DNA of 64,000 bases, taken from the NCBI RefSeq assembly GCF_014648175.1, contig NZ_BMQP01000020.1, forward strand, positions 62,001-126,000, read 5' to 3'. The notes under the pieces were generated by a model, which worked only from the letters and a program-made list of their open reading frames with translations, searched no databases and was not told the origin of the DNA. The stretch is from Planobispora rosea. GTDB lineage: Bacteria > Actinomycetota > Actinomycetes > Streptosporangiales > Streptosporangiaceae. The first letter of the stretch is position 1. Every line of letters starts with the position of its first letter. The position numbers and the translations under genes were made by a program. Below, one piece after another: positions 22,559-30,866 of this stretch.

Positions 22559-22771
22559 CCGGCCTCCGTCGCAGCAACACGATCAGGTCGCCGAGGCCCC
22601 CGGTCTTACGGCGTAGCGATAGGAGCGAGCATAACCCGCAACATCCTTCTTTGGTGGATAAGCCGAAAGTAGGAAGAAATACGACGGTCGGTCGTGAAGG
22701 GCCGGGCACCCGCCTCCCACGCCCGCGGACGGCCCGGCACCGGGGCGGACGAGGCGGAACCCGGAAATACG

Positions 22772-22803
22772 GAAGGCCTGGTCATATTACCGACCAGGCC
22801 TTT
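22772..22803 (-). terminator. Terminator of the tRNA-His transcript
   Basis: Perfect 11-bp arms AAGGCCTGGTC (22773-22783) and GACCAGGCCTT (22792-22802) lie 9 bp beyond the 3' end of the tRNA on the minus strand. Confidence 0.8.
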
Positions 22804-22811
22804 CCCCTAGG

Positions 22812-22885
22812 GGTGAGCGAGGGGACTTGAACCCCCGACATCCAGGACCACAACCTGGCGCTCTGCCAACTGAGCTACGCCCACC
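22812..22885 (-). tRNA. tRNA-His (anticodon GTG)
   Basis: Read on the minus strand, the acceptor arm GTGGGCG pairs with CGCTCAC, including one G-U pair. The D-arm contains AGCTCAGTTGGCAGAGC. The anticodon stem CCAGG/CCTGG holds the loop TTGTGGT with anticodon GTG, and the T-arm is GGGGGTTCAAGTCCCC. The base 5' of the acceptor stem is G (position -1, at 22885) facing C73, the identity feature of tRNA-His. CCA is not encoded. It lies just downstream of the oligoribonuclease gene on the same strand and is followed by a hairpin terminator. Confidence 0.95.
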
Positions 22886-22969
22886 ATGTCCGCCGCAGCG
22901 GCACAGAAAAAGTGTAGCGGTCTTTGGGAGTCCTTACGCACCCCCTTTATGGGGACTGCGCGTCGCGGG

Positions 22970-23572
22970 TCAGGGTTTGGCGGCGGAGACCTCTTCGGCG
23001 AGCTCGCGGGCCGTGGCGGAGTCGGGGCCCGGCTGGGGCACGAAGACGGCCGCGCGGTAGTAGCGCAGCTCGCGGATGCTCTCGACGATGTCGGCCAGGG
23101 CCCGGTGGCCGCCCTGCTTCTCCGGGGAGGCGAAGTAGACCCGGGGGTACCAGCGCCGGGCCAGCTCCTTCACCGAGGAGACATCGATCATCCGATAGTG
23201 CAGGAAGGCGTCCACGCTCGGCATGTCGCGCGCGATGAACGACCGGTCCGTGGCGATGGAGTTCCCGCACAGCGGGGCCTTCTTCGGTTCCGGCACGTGC
23301 TTCTTGATGTATTCCAGGACGAGGGTCTCGGCCTCGGCCAGCGTGACACCGGTGCCCAGCGAGGCGAGCAGCCCGGAGGCGGTGTGCATCTCCCGCACCA
23401 CCTCCGACATCTGTTCCAGCGCCTCGGACGGGGGCTTGATGACGATGTCAACCCCCTCGTCCAACTGGTTGAGCTCGCCGTCGGTGACCACGCAGGCCAC
23501 CTCGACGAGGGCGTCACGGCCGAGATCGAGCCCGGTCATCTCACAGTCGATCCAGACCAGCAGGTCACTCAT
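22970..23572 (-). CDS. orn: Oligoribonuclease
   Basis: 200 residues, a DEDDh 3'-5' exonuclease of the Orn family and of normal length. ExoI is LLVWIDCEMTGLD, ExoII is GNSIATDRSFIARDMP, and ExoIII is GGHRALADIVESIRELRYY with the catalytic His and Asp. It degrades RNA two to five nucleotides long, including pGpG from cyclic-di-GMP turnover. It is 24 bp after the DUF2510 gene on the same strand and is followed about 85 bp later by tRNA-His. Confidence 0.95.
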   Translation of the reverse strand: MSDLLVWIDCEMTGLDLGRDALVEVACVVTDGELNQLDEGVDIVIKPPSEALEQMSEVVREMHTASGLLASLGTGVTLAEAETLVLEYIKKHVPEPKKAPLCGNSIATDRSFIARDMPSVDAFLHYRMIDVSSVKELARRWYPRVYFASPEKQGGHRALADIVESIRELRYYRAAVFVPQPGPDSATARELAEEVSAAKP

Positions 23573-23596
23573 AGCCTTCAGAGTAATGCCCTCCGC

Positions 23597-24877
23597 TTAC
23601 GACAGTTCGAGCGACGTGAGCACACGGTCGGTCACCGCACGGTCGAGGTTGTCCGGAACGGAGATGTACATCACCGCCGGGCGCTTGCCGGCTCCCCGGT
23701 CCACGATCACGAAGGTGACCTCCTCCTTCTTCCACTTCCAGCCGCTGACCTTCGAGATCTTGGAGAAGTCCAGCTCGACCGAGAGCTGCCAGGCGTCCTT
23801 GCCGCTGACCTTGATGGCCTTGCTCTCAAGGGTCTTCTTCGTGTGCTGGGGCTGGTAGAAAGTCGGTTCGATCGCGTTCAGCAGCGCCTCCGCCGCGACC
23901 TTCGCGCTCTCGGGCCCGGTGTACCCGGCCTGCTCGGGCAGTTCCGCGGTGAAGACGTTGCCGAGCCAGTTACTCCCCCGGCCGTCGTAGTTCTCGTGGG
24001 ACATCTTCAGGATTCCGGTGGTCCACACGATCCCGAGCGGGTTGGTGCCGGTGTCGGTGGGGACGATCCAGTCGTCACCCGGATAGGCGTAGGACAGGCC
24101 GGTGACGGGGTCCTCGATGCGGCCGTCCGACGGCTGGGGGAGCGGGCCCGCGGACGGCGGGGCCGCGGTGGGGGTGGGCGTGGGGGTCGGGGTCGGCTCC
24201 GGGGTGGGCTGCTGGGTCGTCGGGGCCGACGTGGGAACGGAACGGCTCGCGGTCGACGTGCGATCCGGGTTGATCAGGAACACGGCCGCGACCACGATCG
24301 CGACGACCAGGATGACCGCCCCGACACCGCCCAGGATCCAGGGCAGCGGGCTCTTGTTCCCGGGCTGAGGACCGCCCGGACCGGGGTAGGGCCCGCCCGG
24401 ACCGGGGTAGGGCCCGCCAGGGCCGGTGAAGTGCCCGGCGGGGCCGTGGTGGGGGCCCTGGGGACCGCCCGGATGAGGTCCACCCGCCTGGGGACCGCCC
24501 AGATGAGGTCCACCCTGCTGAGGCGTGTTCGGGCCGGTGAAGCCGCCGCCCGGCGGGGCGTACTCCGAGACCGGCAGCCGCGCGGTGTCGCCGGGTGCGC
24601 CGTCCCATCGGGGCTGCTCCGCCCTGGGCGGCATGCCCGCCTGAGGAGGTACGGAGGACGGGTGGGGACCCGTGCCCTGCGCCTGGGGCGGCGCGGAGGA
24701 CGGGTGGGGACCCGTGCCCTGCGGCGGGAACGACCGGTCCGGCTGCGGTCCCGGTGCCTGCCCGGCCGCCGCTTCCATCGGGTGGGTGGCGTCGGTCCAC
24801 TGGTTCCCGTCCCACCACCGCAACTGCGGGGAGCCGTAGGGATCGGGATACCAGCCTGCGGGGGTCTGCGTGGTCAT
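23597..24877 (-). CDS. DUF2510 membrane protein with Pro/Gly-rich linker
   Basis: 426 residues. The N-terminal 35 form a DUF2510 motif (AGWYPDPYGSPQLRWWDGNQW). About 150 residues of Pro/Gly-rich low-complexity sequence with internal repeats follow, then one membrane helix (ILGGVGAVILVVAIVVAAVFL), a Thr/Pro linker and a globular extracytoplasmic domain of about 180 residues ending in KRPAVMYISVPDNLDRAVTD. Topology is cytoplasmic N-terminus, outside C-terminus. The role is unknown; DUF2510 is commonly found in actinobacterial membrane proteins. The ATG at 24877 starts the DUF2510 sequence. It is transcribed with the upstream pseudokinase (55-bp gap). Confidence 0.75.
   Translation of the reverse strand: MTTQTPAGWYPDPYGSPQLRWWDGNQWTDATHPMEAAAGQAPGPQPDRSFPPQGTGPHPSSAPPQAQGTGPHPSSVPPQAGMPPRAEQPRWDGAPGDTARLPVSEYAPPGGGFTGPNTPQQGGPHLGGPQAGGPHPGGPQGPHHGPAGHFTGPGGPYPGPGGPYPGPGGPQPGNKSPLPWILGGVGAVILVVAIVVAAVFLINPDRTSTASRSVPTSAPTTQQPTPEPTPTPTPTPTAAPPSAGPLPQPSDGRIEDPVTGLSYAYPGDDWIVPTDTGTNPLGIVWTTGILKMSHENYDGRGSNWLGNVFTAELPEQAGYTGPESAKVAAEALLNAIEPTFYQPQHTKKTLESKAIKVSGKDAWQLSVELDFSKISKVSGWKWKKEEVTFVIVDRGAGKRPAVMYISVPDNLDRAVTDRVLTSLELS
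24378..24419. repeat. 21-bp tandem repeat inside the DUF2510 gene
   Basis: Two exact 21-bp units (24378-24398 and 24399-24419) encode repeated Gly-Pro-Gly-Gly-Pro-Tyr-Pro. A degenerate third unit follows. Confidence 0.7.
24653..24723. repeat. 29-bp direct repeat, 42-bp period, inside the DUF2510 gene
   Basis: The same 29-bp sequence occurs at 24653-24681 and 24695-24723. It encodes the repeated GTGPHPSS peptide of the cytoplasmic Pro-rich region. Confidence 0.7.
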
Positions 24878-24932
24878 GGCCGTCAGAGTAGTAAGAACCG
24901 GAATGTGCTGCATTCCGGGACGGCGAGTACGT

Positions 24933-26348
24933 TCATGAACATTTGTAGGTGAAGCTCGCTCTGTCCTCGATCTTCGCGCCCTCGGGCACCGGGGAGAGCA
25001 GCCGCAAGGTGGCCGTTCCCTTGAAGGTCCCCTCGCCCTTGACGGTCCACTCGAGGCTCACCTCGTGTGAGGTCTCCCCGGCGGCCACCGTGTCGGTCTG
25101 CTCGATCGGCGCTCTCCGGTCGCTGCGCTTCCACTGGTAGTGGATCTCTCCGGCCTCCCCGTTGGTGGTGAGGACCCCGCGGATCTTGACCGTCGTGTCG
25201 CAGCCCTGGACCTTCTTGGGGGTGATCACCTCGACCTCCGACACGGCCAGCGGCGCCGCCGCCCCGCGCAGCAGCCAGGCGATCAGGCCCGCCACCACCA
25301 TCAGCGCGAGGATCACCGAGGAGAGCACCGTACGGCGGCGGCGCACGGCCGGTGGCCGGACCGTCCGCAGCCGTTCCCCGGGCAGGACGGTGGGCTGCTG
25401 ATCCCGCCCGGCGCGCCAGATCCGCTCCGCGGTCGTCTCCGTCGGCACTCCCGGACCGAACCGCATGACGACGTCCTCGGTACGGCCGCCGCCTGTCTCC
25501 GGCGCACGCGTCGCCTCCGGCACGTGCAGCAGGGTGACGATCTCCCCCTCGTCCACCCGCGCCGGGGCGGCCTGGGCCGGGACCGAGGGCCCGGCCGGGG
25601 GAGAGGTCTCCCGGGTCGTCCACCAGTGCACGGTCTCCACCAGCCGGTCGCGGGAGGGGAACCCCGGCGGCAGGAGGTCACGCCCGGTCAGCAGGGCGTC
25701 GCGGGCCGCGGCGAGGCCCCGGGTGGAGGCGATCGCCGCGGTCCGTTCGAACAGGTCGGCGGCCCGAGGGGAGGACGCCGCCCAGGTCGCGGCCAGTCCC
25801 CGGGCGAGCGATGCCCAGGACGCCACGTCCCGTTCCGGGGCGGGAGGCCGCCCGTGCAGGGCGTCGACCAGCCCGCGCTCGGCGAGCAGGGCCGTCCCGC
25901 CCGGGGCGATCACCACGGCGCCCGGGTGCAGCGCTCCGTGGGCGAGCCCGGCGGAGTGCACGGCGAGCAGGGTCTGAGCGGTCTCCGCCAGGACGGTGGC
26001 CGCGCTGCCCGCGTCGGGCCGCGGCGCGCCGGGCGCCTCGGCCAGCAGATCGGTCACCGTCGGGCTGACCGGATCCGCGGTGAGCAACCACACCTCGTCC
26101 TGTGCGCCGATCAGGTCGGCGACGGGGACCAGCCCCGCCAGCCCGCCCTGGATCAGGCGGCGGTCGGCGACCACGGCTCCGACCACCCGGTCACGCGCTC
26201 CGGGCCGGGCGATCAGCCGGGAGTCGAACCTGAGCGCGCTCACCGGTCTGCCCTCGGCCGAGACCGCCGAGGACCACGTGCCCAGTTCGCTGATCCATGT
26301 CCGCCCGGCCAGCCGGAATCCGGCGATGTCCCCCCGATGGGTGTTCAT
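24933..26348 (-). CDS. Transmembrane pseudokinase with extracellular beta-domain
   Basis: 471 residues. The N-terminal 200 have the layout of a Ser/Thr kinase C-lobe (helix TAQTLLAVHSAGLAHGALHPGAVVI), but the catalytic HRD is replaced by HGALHP, the DFG position reads AERG, and no VAIK Lys is seen. It should therefore lack phosphotransfer activity. A Pro-rich region of about 110 residues, a single helix (TVLSSVILALMVVAGLIAWLL, about residue 345-365) and a C-terminal 100-residue domain with two cysteines and alternating strands follow, resembling an Ig-like or PASTA-size module outside the cell. It lies 20 bp downstream of an active kinase gene, so regulation of or heterodimerisation with that kinase is plausible. 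Confidence 0.7.
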   Translation of the reverse strand: MNTHRGDIAGFRLAGRTWISELGTWSSAVSAEGRPVSALRFDSRLIARPGARDRVVGAVVADRRLIQGGLAGLVPVADLIGAQDEVWLLTADPVSPTVTDLLAEAPGAPRPDAGSAATVLAETAQTLLAVHSAGLAHGALHPGAVVIAPGGTALLAERGLVDALHGRPPAPERDVASWASLARGLAATWAASSPRAADLFERTAAIASTRGLAAARDALLTGRDLLPPGFPSRDRLVETVHWWTTRETSPPAGPSVPAQAAPARVDEGEIVTLLHVPEATRAPETGGGRTEDVVMRFGPGVPTETTAERIWRAGRDQQPTVLPGERLRTVRPPAVRRRRTVLSSVILALMVVAGLIAWLLRGAAAPLAVSEVEVITPKKVQGCDTTVKIRGVLTTNGEAGEIHYQWKRSDRRAPIEQTDTVAAGETSHEVSLEWTVKGEGTFKGTATLRLLSPVPEGAKIEDRASFTYKCS

Positions 26349-26368
26349 GGTCGTGCCCGTCTCACCAT

Positions 26369-28036
26369 CTAACGCCGCCTCCGATGCCGTCCCGCCATCC
26401 TCTGCCTCACCGTCAGTGTGAACGGAACCGCGCCGCTCGTCACCAGCCCCAGGAGCAGGAGGGCCGAGGGGACCATGGCCGGTTCGAGAGGGGCTCCCTC
26501 GCGCCGCGGCGTTTCGAGGTCGGGGGTCTCGCCGCTGGTCGGTGTCGTGACCGGCGTCGTGGTCGGTGTCGAGACCGGCGTCGAGGCCGGCGGCGTGGTC
26601 GGACGCGTGGTCTGGGGCGGCGTCGGAGTAGGCGTCGGTGTGCGGGTGGGGGGAGTGGACGGCCCTTCCGGAAGGACGGTGGGCCCGCCGTCCTCCTCCG
26701 TCGGGGTGGGCGTCGGCTTCTTCGTCGGCCTCTTCGTCGGACTCTTGGTCGGCTTCCGGCTGGGCGTCGCCGACGGTTTGGGCGTCGGGGCGGTGGCGGC
26801 GGCGGTGGGCGCCGCCGGCGGAGGGTCGGCGACTCCGCTCGCGGTCGTGTCAGGAGTCGGCTCGGGGCTCTCCTCCACGGGCTCGTCCGTGGGCTCGTCC
26901 GCGGGCGCCTCGGTCTCCTCGTCGGGGAGGGCCGTCTCCACCGGGAGCGACGCCGCCGCGGTCGGAGTGGTGACCGAGCTCTGGGGGTCGAGTTCGGTGC
27001 TGCCGGAACCGGACAGCAGGGCGGCCACCACGGCGATCACCGCGACGGCTCCGGCGCCGATCGCGATCTTGGCGCCCATCCTGCTCAGCAGCGACGCGGA
27101 GTCGGCGTCATCCAGCTCGGTCTCCGCGATCGAGGTGTCGGCCTCCGGAGCCTTCTCCTCACGGGGGAACAGCGCCGCCAGCAGTCCGGCCAGTCCGGCG
27201 AGCCGGCGGCGTCCGCGTTCCTGCCAGTCCGGGCCGTAGGCGTCGGCGGCCACGGCCTCCAGCTCGGTGAGGAAGGCCGCGGCGGTCGGCGGACGGTCGG
27301 ACGGGTCCTTGGCCAGGCCGCGCTCGACCAGGCCGCGGAGCCCGGCCGGGACTTCGTCGACGGGGGGCGGCATGGCCTGGTGCTGCCGGGCCAGCGCGGG
27401 AATGCTCTTCGCCCGGAAGGGCCGGGCGCCCGTCAGGCACTCGAAGAACACGACGGTGGCCGCGTAGACGTCGGTGGCCGGTCCGGCGGGGGAGCCCGTC
27501 CACTGCTCGGGCGCCATGTAGGGCGGGGTGCCCGCGGGGGCCTCCCCGTCGCCGGAGCGGACCGCGATGCCGAAGTCGACGAGCCGGCTGGTGCCGTCGG
27601 CCTCGACCAGGACGTTCTCCGGCTTGAAGTCGCGGTGCACGACCCCGGCCCTGTGCGCGGAGGACAGGCCCAGGAGCGAGCCCTTGAGCACCAGCAGCGC
27701 GGCCTCGGGGCCGGTCGGTCCCTCCGAGCGGAGGATGGCGCGCAGGGAGACGCCGTCCACCAGTTCCATCACGATGGCCGCGCCCTGGCCGCTCTCCACG
27801 TAGTCGTACAGCCGTACGGTGTGCTGGTCCCGCAGGCTGTGCAGCAGCCGGGCCTCGTGCCGGAAGCGGGCCACGAAGCTGACGTCGCCGCGAAGGTCGT
27901 CGGACAGATACTTGATCGCGACCAGAACGCCTTCGGCATCGTGCCGGGCCATCACCACGCGCCCACCGGCGCCGGCTCCCAGCTCGCGAATCTCCGTGTA
28001 ACCGGGGACTCGCCAGGCCGATGACGTGCCGTACAT
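26369..28036 (-). CDS. Transmembrane Ser/Thr protein kinase A
   Basis: 555 residues. The kinase domain is complete: glycine loop GAGAGGRV, Lys42 in VAIKYL, HRDFKPENV with Asp136, DFG with Asp154, and the MAPEQWTG activation-segment end. After residue 260 or so a juxtamembrane region leads to a helix (KIAIGAGAVAVIAVVAALL), then about 180 residues of Thr/Pro-rich repeats. A second hydrophobic stretch (ALLLLGLVTSGAVPF) ends in an Arg-rich tail, so the C-terminus may re-enter the membrane. The ATG at 28036 has GAGGAG upstream; the longer frame to 28066 is not needed. Its kinase domain closely resembles that of kinase B, indicating tandem duplication. Confidence 0.85.
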   Translation of the reverse strand: MYGTSSAWRVPGYTEIRELGAGAGGRVVMARHDAEGVLVAIKYLSDDLRGDVSFVARFRHEARLLHSLRDQHTVRLYDYVESGQGAAIVMELVDGVSLRAILRSEGPTGPEAALLVLKGSLLGLSSAHRAGVVHRDFKPENVLVEADGTSRLVDFGIAVRSGDGEAPAGTPPYMAPEQWTGSPAGPATDVYAATVVFFECLTGARPFRAKSIPALARQHQAMPPPVDEVPAGLRGLVERGLAKDPSDRPPTAAAFLTELEAVAADAYGPDWQERGRRRLAGLAGLLAALFPREEKAPEADTSIAETELDDADSASLLSRMGAKIAIGAGAVAVIAVVAALLSGSGSTELDPQSSVTTPTAAASLPVETALPDEETEAPADEPTDEPVEESPEPTPDTTASGVADPPPAAPTAAATAPTPKPSATPSRKPTKSPTKRPTKKPTPTPTEEDGGPTVLPEGPSTPPTRTPTPTPTPPQTTRPTTPPASTPVSTPTTTPVTTPTSGETPDLETPRREGAPLEPAMVPSALLLLGLVTSGAVPFTLTVRQRMAGRHRRRR

Positions 28037-28118
28037 AACGGTCTCCTCAATTGCCTGGGCCCCCACCCGTAACAGACGGACCGTAGTTTAGCCATAAGAT
28101 CACGGATTCCGCTGATTA

Positions 28119-28137
28119 ATCGATACTTGGTATCGAT
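28119..28137. other. Inverted repeat between the two kinase genes
   Basis: ATCGATAC-TTG-GTATCGAT has perfect 8-bp arms. It lies 21 bp after the end of kinase B and 83 bp before the start of kinase A. It may be a weak terminator or an operator for kinase A. Confidence 0.5.
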
Positions 28138-28157
28138 GGCGGGGCTATGACCAGGAA

Positions 28158-30071
28158 TTATCTGATTTGACCGGGCGTCGGGGTCTTCTTCGGCACCGGG
28201 GTCTTCTTCGGCACCGGGGTCTTCTTCACCACCGGGGTCCTCTCCGGCGCGGGGGTCTTCTTCGGCGGCGGAGCGGCCGTCGGCTTGCCGGAGTCCTGAG
28301 GGGACGGCTTCTTCCCGGGGTCACGGGTGGTCTGGGGCTCGGGCGTAGGCGTGGGCTTCGGGCTCGGGCATGCGGGGGTCCGGCCCCGTACCTGGTCGGT
28401 CCGGCCCGAGGGGAGTCCGGTCGCCACCGCGCTCCAGCTTGAGCCGCAGGCCACCTTCGGGAAGGTGAATCTGACCGTCGGGGCGTAGGCCGACGCCCCG
28501 GACAGCGGCACGACCGTCCGCTGGACGGCCCGGCCCGCCCGGAAGACGACGCGCAGGCGCACCGGCCGGGTGTTCGCGGCCTTCACGGAGACCGATACGA
28601 CGGCCGTGCCCCTGGCGTTGAGCGTGGCCCGCACCACGTCCACCCGCCGGACCTCCGGAGCGGGGGGCGATGGGGATGTGGGGATCGGTGTGGGTGTGGG
28701 GCTCGGTGTGGGAGTCGGGGTCGGTGTGGGAGTCGGGGTCGGGGTCGGGGAGGCCGGTGGGTTCTCCGAGGGGGTGGCGGTCGGCGAGGCCGCCGGTGTC
28801 CCGCCGGAGACGTCCGTCGTCGTGGTGGCGGACGGGCCGGGAGCGTCGGGTGCCCCGCCGGGAGGACCGCCGGGCCCGGACGCCTCGCCCGGGGGTGATC
28901 CGGTGCCGGCCGAGGGACCGGAGGAGTCCGGGGACGGCGGAGACGCCGGCGGCGGGGACGACACCGGGGGTGAGACCTCCGGGGCCGGGAATCCCGGCGG
29001 CGCGGACGAGGGCGGCGCGGTGGCGGCGGCGATGTCGATGACCTGGGCCTGCGGGGGGCGGCCGGAGGCCAGCACGTAGGCGCTGACGCCGATCGCGACG
29101 AGCGCCAGCCCGGCGCCGGTGAGTATGCCCGCCGACTTGCCTCGGGCCGCGTCCAGCACGGTGCGGAACAGGGTGGTTCCGCCCGAAGGCTGCGGGGGAC
29201 CGCCCCGGAAGAGCAGCGGGAGCAGCGACGCCAGCGCGGCCAGACGGCGGCGTCCCCGCTCCTCCCAGTCCTCGCCGTAGCCGGCCACCGCCGCCGCCTC
29301 CAGCTCGGCCACGAAGCCGGCGGCGGTGGCCGGCCGGTCCAGCGGGTCCTTGGCCAGGCCCCGGGCGACCAGCACCCGGACCGGTTCCGGCACCTCCTCG
29401 ACCGGGACGGGGATGTTCATGTGCTGGTACAGCAGCACGGCACGTTCGGTCGCCCGGTACGGCCGGTGCCCGGTGAGGCACTCGAAGAAGACCACCGTGG
29501 CGGCGTACACGTCCGTGGCGGGGGAGGCCGGGGAGCCCGTCCACTGCTCGGGCGCCATGTAGGGCGGGGTGCCCGCGGGCCGGTCCGTCTCACCGGCGCG
29601 TACGGCGATGCCGAAGTCGACCAGCTTGCTCGCGCCGTCCCCCTGGACGAGCACGTTCTCCGGCTTGTAGTCGCGGTGCACCAGGCCCATCGTGTGCGCC
29701 GCGGCCAGGCCCATGAGCGAGCCCTTGAGCACGACGAGAGCCGCCTCCGGCCCGGTGGAGCCGTGTTCGCGGATCAGCTCGCGCAGGGAGACGGCGTGGA
29801 CGAGCTCCATCACGATCGCGGCGTTCCCGGCCTCCTCTACATACTCGTAGAGCCGGGCCACGTTCGGGTCGGCGAGCTCCACCAGGAGCCTGGCCTCGTC
29901 CCGGAACCGGGAGAGGAAGTCCGGGTCACCCCTGAGATCCTCCGCCAGGTATTTGATCGCGACCTCGACGCCGGAGACGTCGTGCCGGGCGAGCACCACC
30001 CGGCCGCCGCCCCCCACGCCGAGCTCGCGCAGCTCGGTGTATCCGGGCAGGCTCCATGCGCTGGCGGTCAT
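28158..30071 (-). CDS. Transmembrane Ser/Thr protein kinase B
   Basis: 637 residues. The kinase domain has VAIK with Lys40, HRDYKPENV with Asp134, DFG with Asp152 and the same MAPEQWTG segment as kinase A; the two are paralogues over about 280 residues. One helix (ILTGAGLALVAIGVSAYVLA) follows. The extracellular part comprises a Pro/Ser/Gly-rich stretch, a roughly 100-residue beta-rich domain with two cysteines (VACGSSW, TPACPSP), and a C-terminal Lys/Thr/Pro tail of tandem repeats. The ATG at 30071 follows GGAGGG at 5-nt spacing. Ligand and substrates are unknown. Confidence 0.85.
   Translation of the reverse strand: MTASAWSLPGYTELRELGVGGGGRVVLARHDVSGVEVAIKYLAEDLRGDPDFLSRFRDEARLLVELADPNVARLYEYVEEAGNAAIVMELVHAVSLRELIREHGSTGPEAALVVLKGSLMGLAAAHTMGLVHRDYKPENVLVQGDGASKLVDFGIAVRAGETDRPAGTPPYMAPEQWTGSPASPATDVYAATVVFFECLTGHRPYRATERAVLLYQHMNIPVPVEEVPEPVRVLVARGLAKDPLDRPATAAGFVAELEAAAVAGYGEDWEERGRRRLAALASLLPLLFRGGPPQPSGGTTLFRTVLDAARGKSAGILTGAGLALVAIGVSAYVLASGRPPQAQVIDIAAATAPPSSAPPGFPAPEVSPPVSSPPPASPPSPDSSGPSAGTGSPPGEASGPGGPPGGAPDAPGPSATTTTDVSGGTPAASPTATPSENPPASPTPTPTPTPTPTPTPSPTPTPIPTSPSPPAPEVRRVDVVRATLNARGTAVVSVSVKAANTRPVRLRVVFRAGRAVQRTVVPLSGASAYAPTVRFTFPKVACGSSWSAVATGLPSGRTDQVRGRTPACPSPKPTPTPEPQTTRDPGKKPSPQDSGKPTAAPPPKKTPAPERTPVVKKTPVPKKTPVPKKTPTPGQIR
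28180..28270. repeat. 18-bp tandem repeat at the 3' end of kinase B
   Basis: Five copies of GGGGTCTTCTTCGGCACC and variants begin at 28180, 28198, 28216, 28234 and 28252. They encode the repeated KKTPVP tail. The first two units are identical. Confidence 0.8.
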
Positions 30072-30145
30072 CGCGCCCTCCACCGGTTCGGGTGCGTCCT
30101 CCTACTGAGACGTACGTTTCCACCGACTGGTTGGCGTGGGAAGCC

Positions 30146-30799
30146 TTACCGGATGGCTATGGTTCGGGACGAGATGTGCTCGGGCACGGTCAGGTCCACG
30201 GTCATCACCGGGTCCGGTTCGGGGACGCCCCAGCTCGTGCGGAGCGGCAGGACGCCGGCCCAGATCGGCAGCGCGTAGTCCTCCCCGTCGTCGACCGGCG
30301 GGCCCTGACGCACCTTCACCGAGGCCTCCTCGAGGGAGAGGGCGAGCACCGCCGTGGCGGCGAGCTCCTTGCGGGTCGGCGGGCGGACGGCGTCCCACTG
30401 ACCGGGGGCGAGCTGTTCGGTGATCGCGCGCAGACCCGCCAGGTGCTCCTCGGGGTCCTCCACGAGGCGCGGGCGGCCGTAGACCATGGCGGAGCGGTAG
30501 TTGACCGAGTGGTGGAAGGCCGAGCGGGCCAGCACGACGCCGTCCAGATGCGTGACGGTGACGCAGACCTCGCCGCCGGAACCGCCCGTGCGCAGGGAGC
30601 GGGACCCGGTGGAACCGTGCAGGTAGAGGGTGTCGCCGATGCGGCCGTACCCGGTGGGGACGACCATGGGGAAGCCGTCGACCACGACGCCGAGATGGCA
30701 GATCAGTCCGGCGTCCAGCACGGCGTAGAGGTCGTCGCGGTCCGTGCGGGCCCGGTTCTTGCCGCGGAGAAGGGTGGTACGGGAGGTCGTCGAGAGCAT
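30146..30799 (-). CDS. Pyridoxamine 5'-phosphate oxidase-fold protein
   Basis: 217 residues in the FMN-binding split-barrel fold. Features include LDAGLICHLGVVVDGFPMVVPTGYGRIGDTLYLHG, EVCVTVTHLDGVVLARSAFHHSVNYRSAMVYG and the C-terminal LPIWAGVLPLRTSWG. This group (distinct from PdxH) commonly sits next to MocR regulators and may salvage or modify B6 vitamers, or be a flavin- or F420-linked reductase. It is divergent from the MocR gene, with both starts around an inverted repeat that probably co-controls them. Confidence 0.8.
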   Translation of the reverse strand: MLSTTSRTTLLRGKNRARTDRDDLYAVLDAGLICHLGVVVDGFPMVVPTGYGRIGDTLYLHGSTGSRSLRTGGSGGEVCVTVTHLDGVVLARSAFHHSVNYRSAMVYGRPRLVEDPEEHLAGLRAITEQLAPGQWDAVRPPTRKELAATAVLALSLEEASVKVRQGPPVDDGEDYALPIWAGVLPLRTSWGVPEPDPVMTVDLTVPEHISSRTIAIR

Positions 30800-30813
30800 G
30801 ACCCTAATCTAGG

Positions 30814-30846
30814 AAGAAGTGGACATAGGAAACATATCCACTTCTT
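30814..30846. promoter_or_regulatory. Inverted repeat between the PNPOx-like and MocR genes
   Basis: Perfect 10-bp arms AAGAAGTGGA (30814-30823) and TCCACTTCTT (30837-30846) flank a 13-nt spacer. It lies between the divergent starts at 30799 and 30867. MocR proteins such as PdxR act at the intergenic region of their divergent pdx genes, so this is the likely operator. Confidence 0.65.
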
Positions 30847-30866
30847 GTCGCTTACAGGAGACCACT

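Noticed and set aside
24140..28900. Dense short repeats in the kinase/DUF2510 region as a possible CRISPR array
   Set aside because: Units are contiguous and in frame, encode Pro/Thr/Gly/Lys-rich protein, and lack unique spacers and cas genes.
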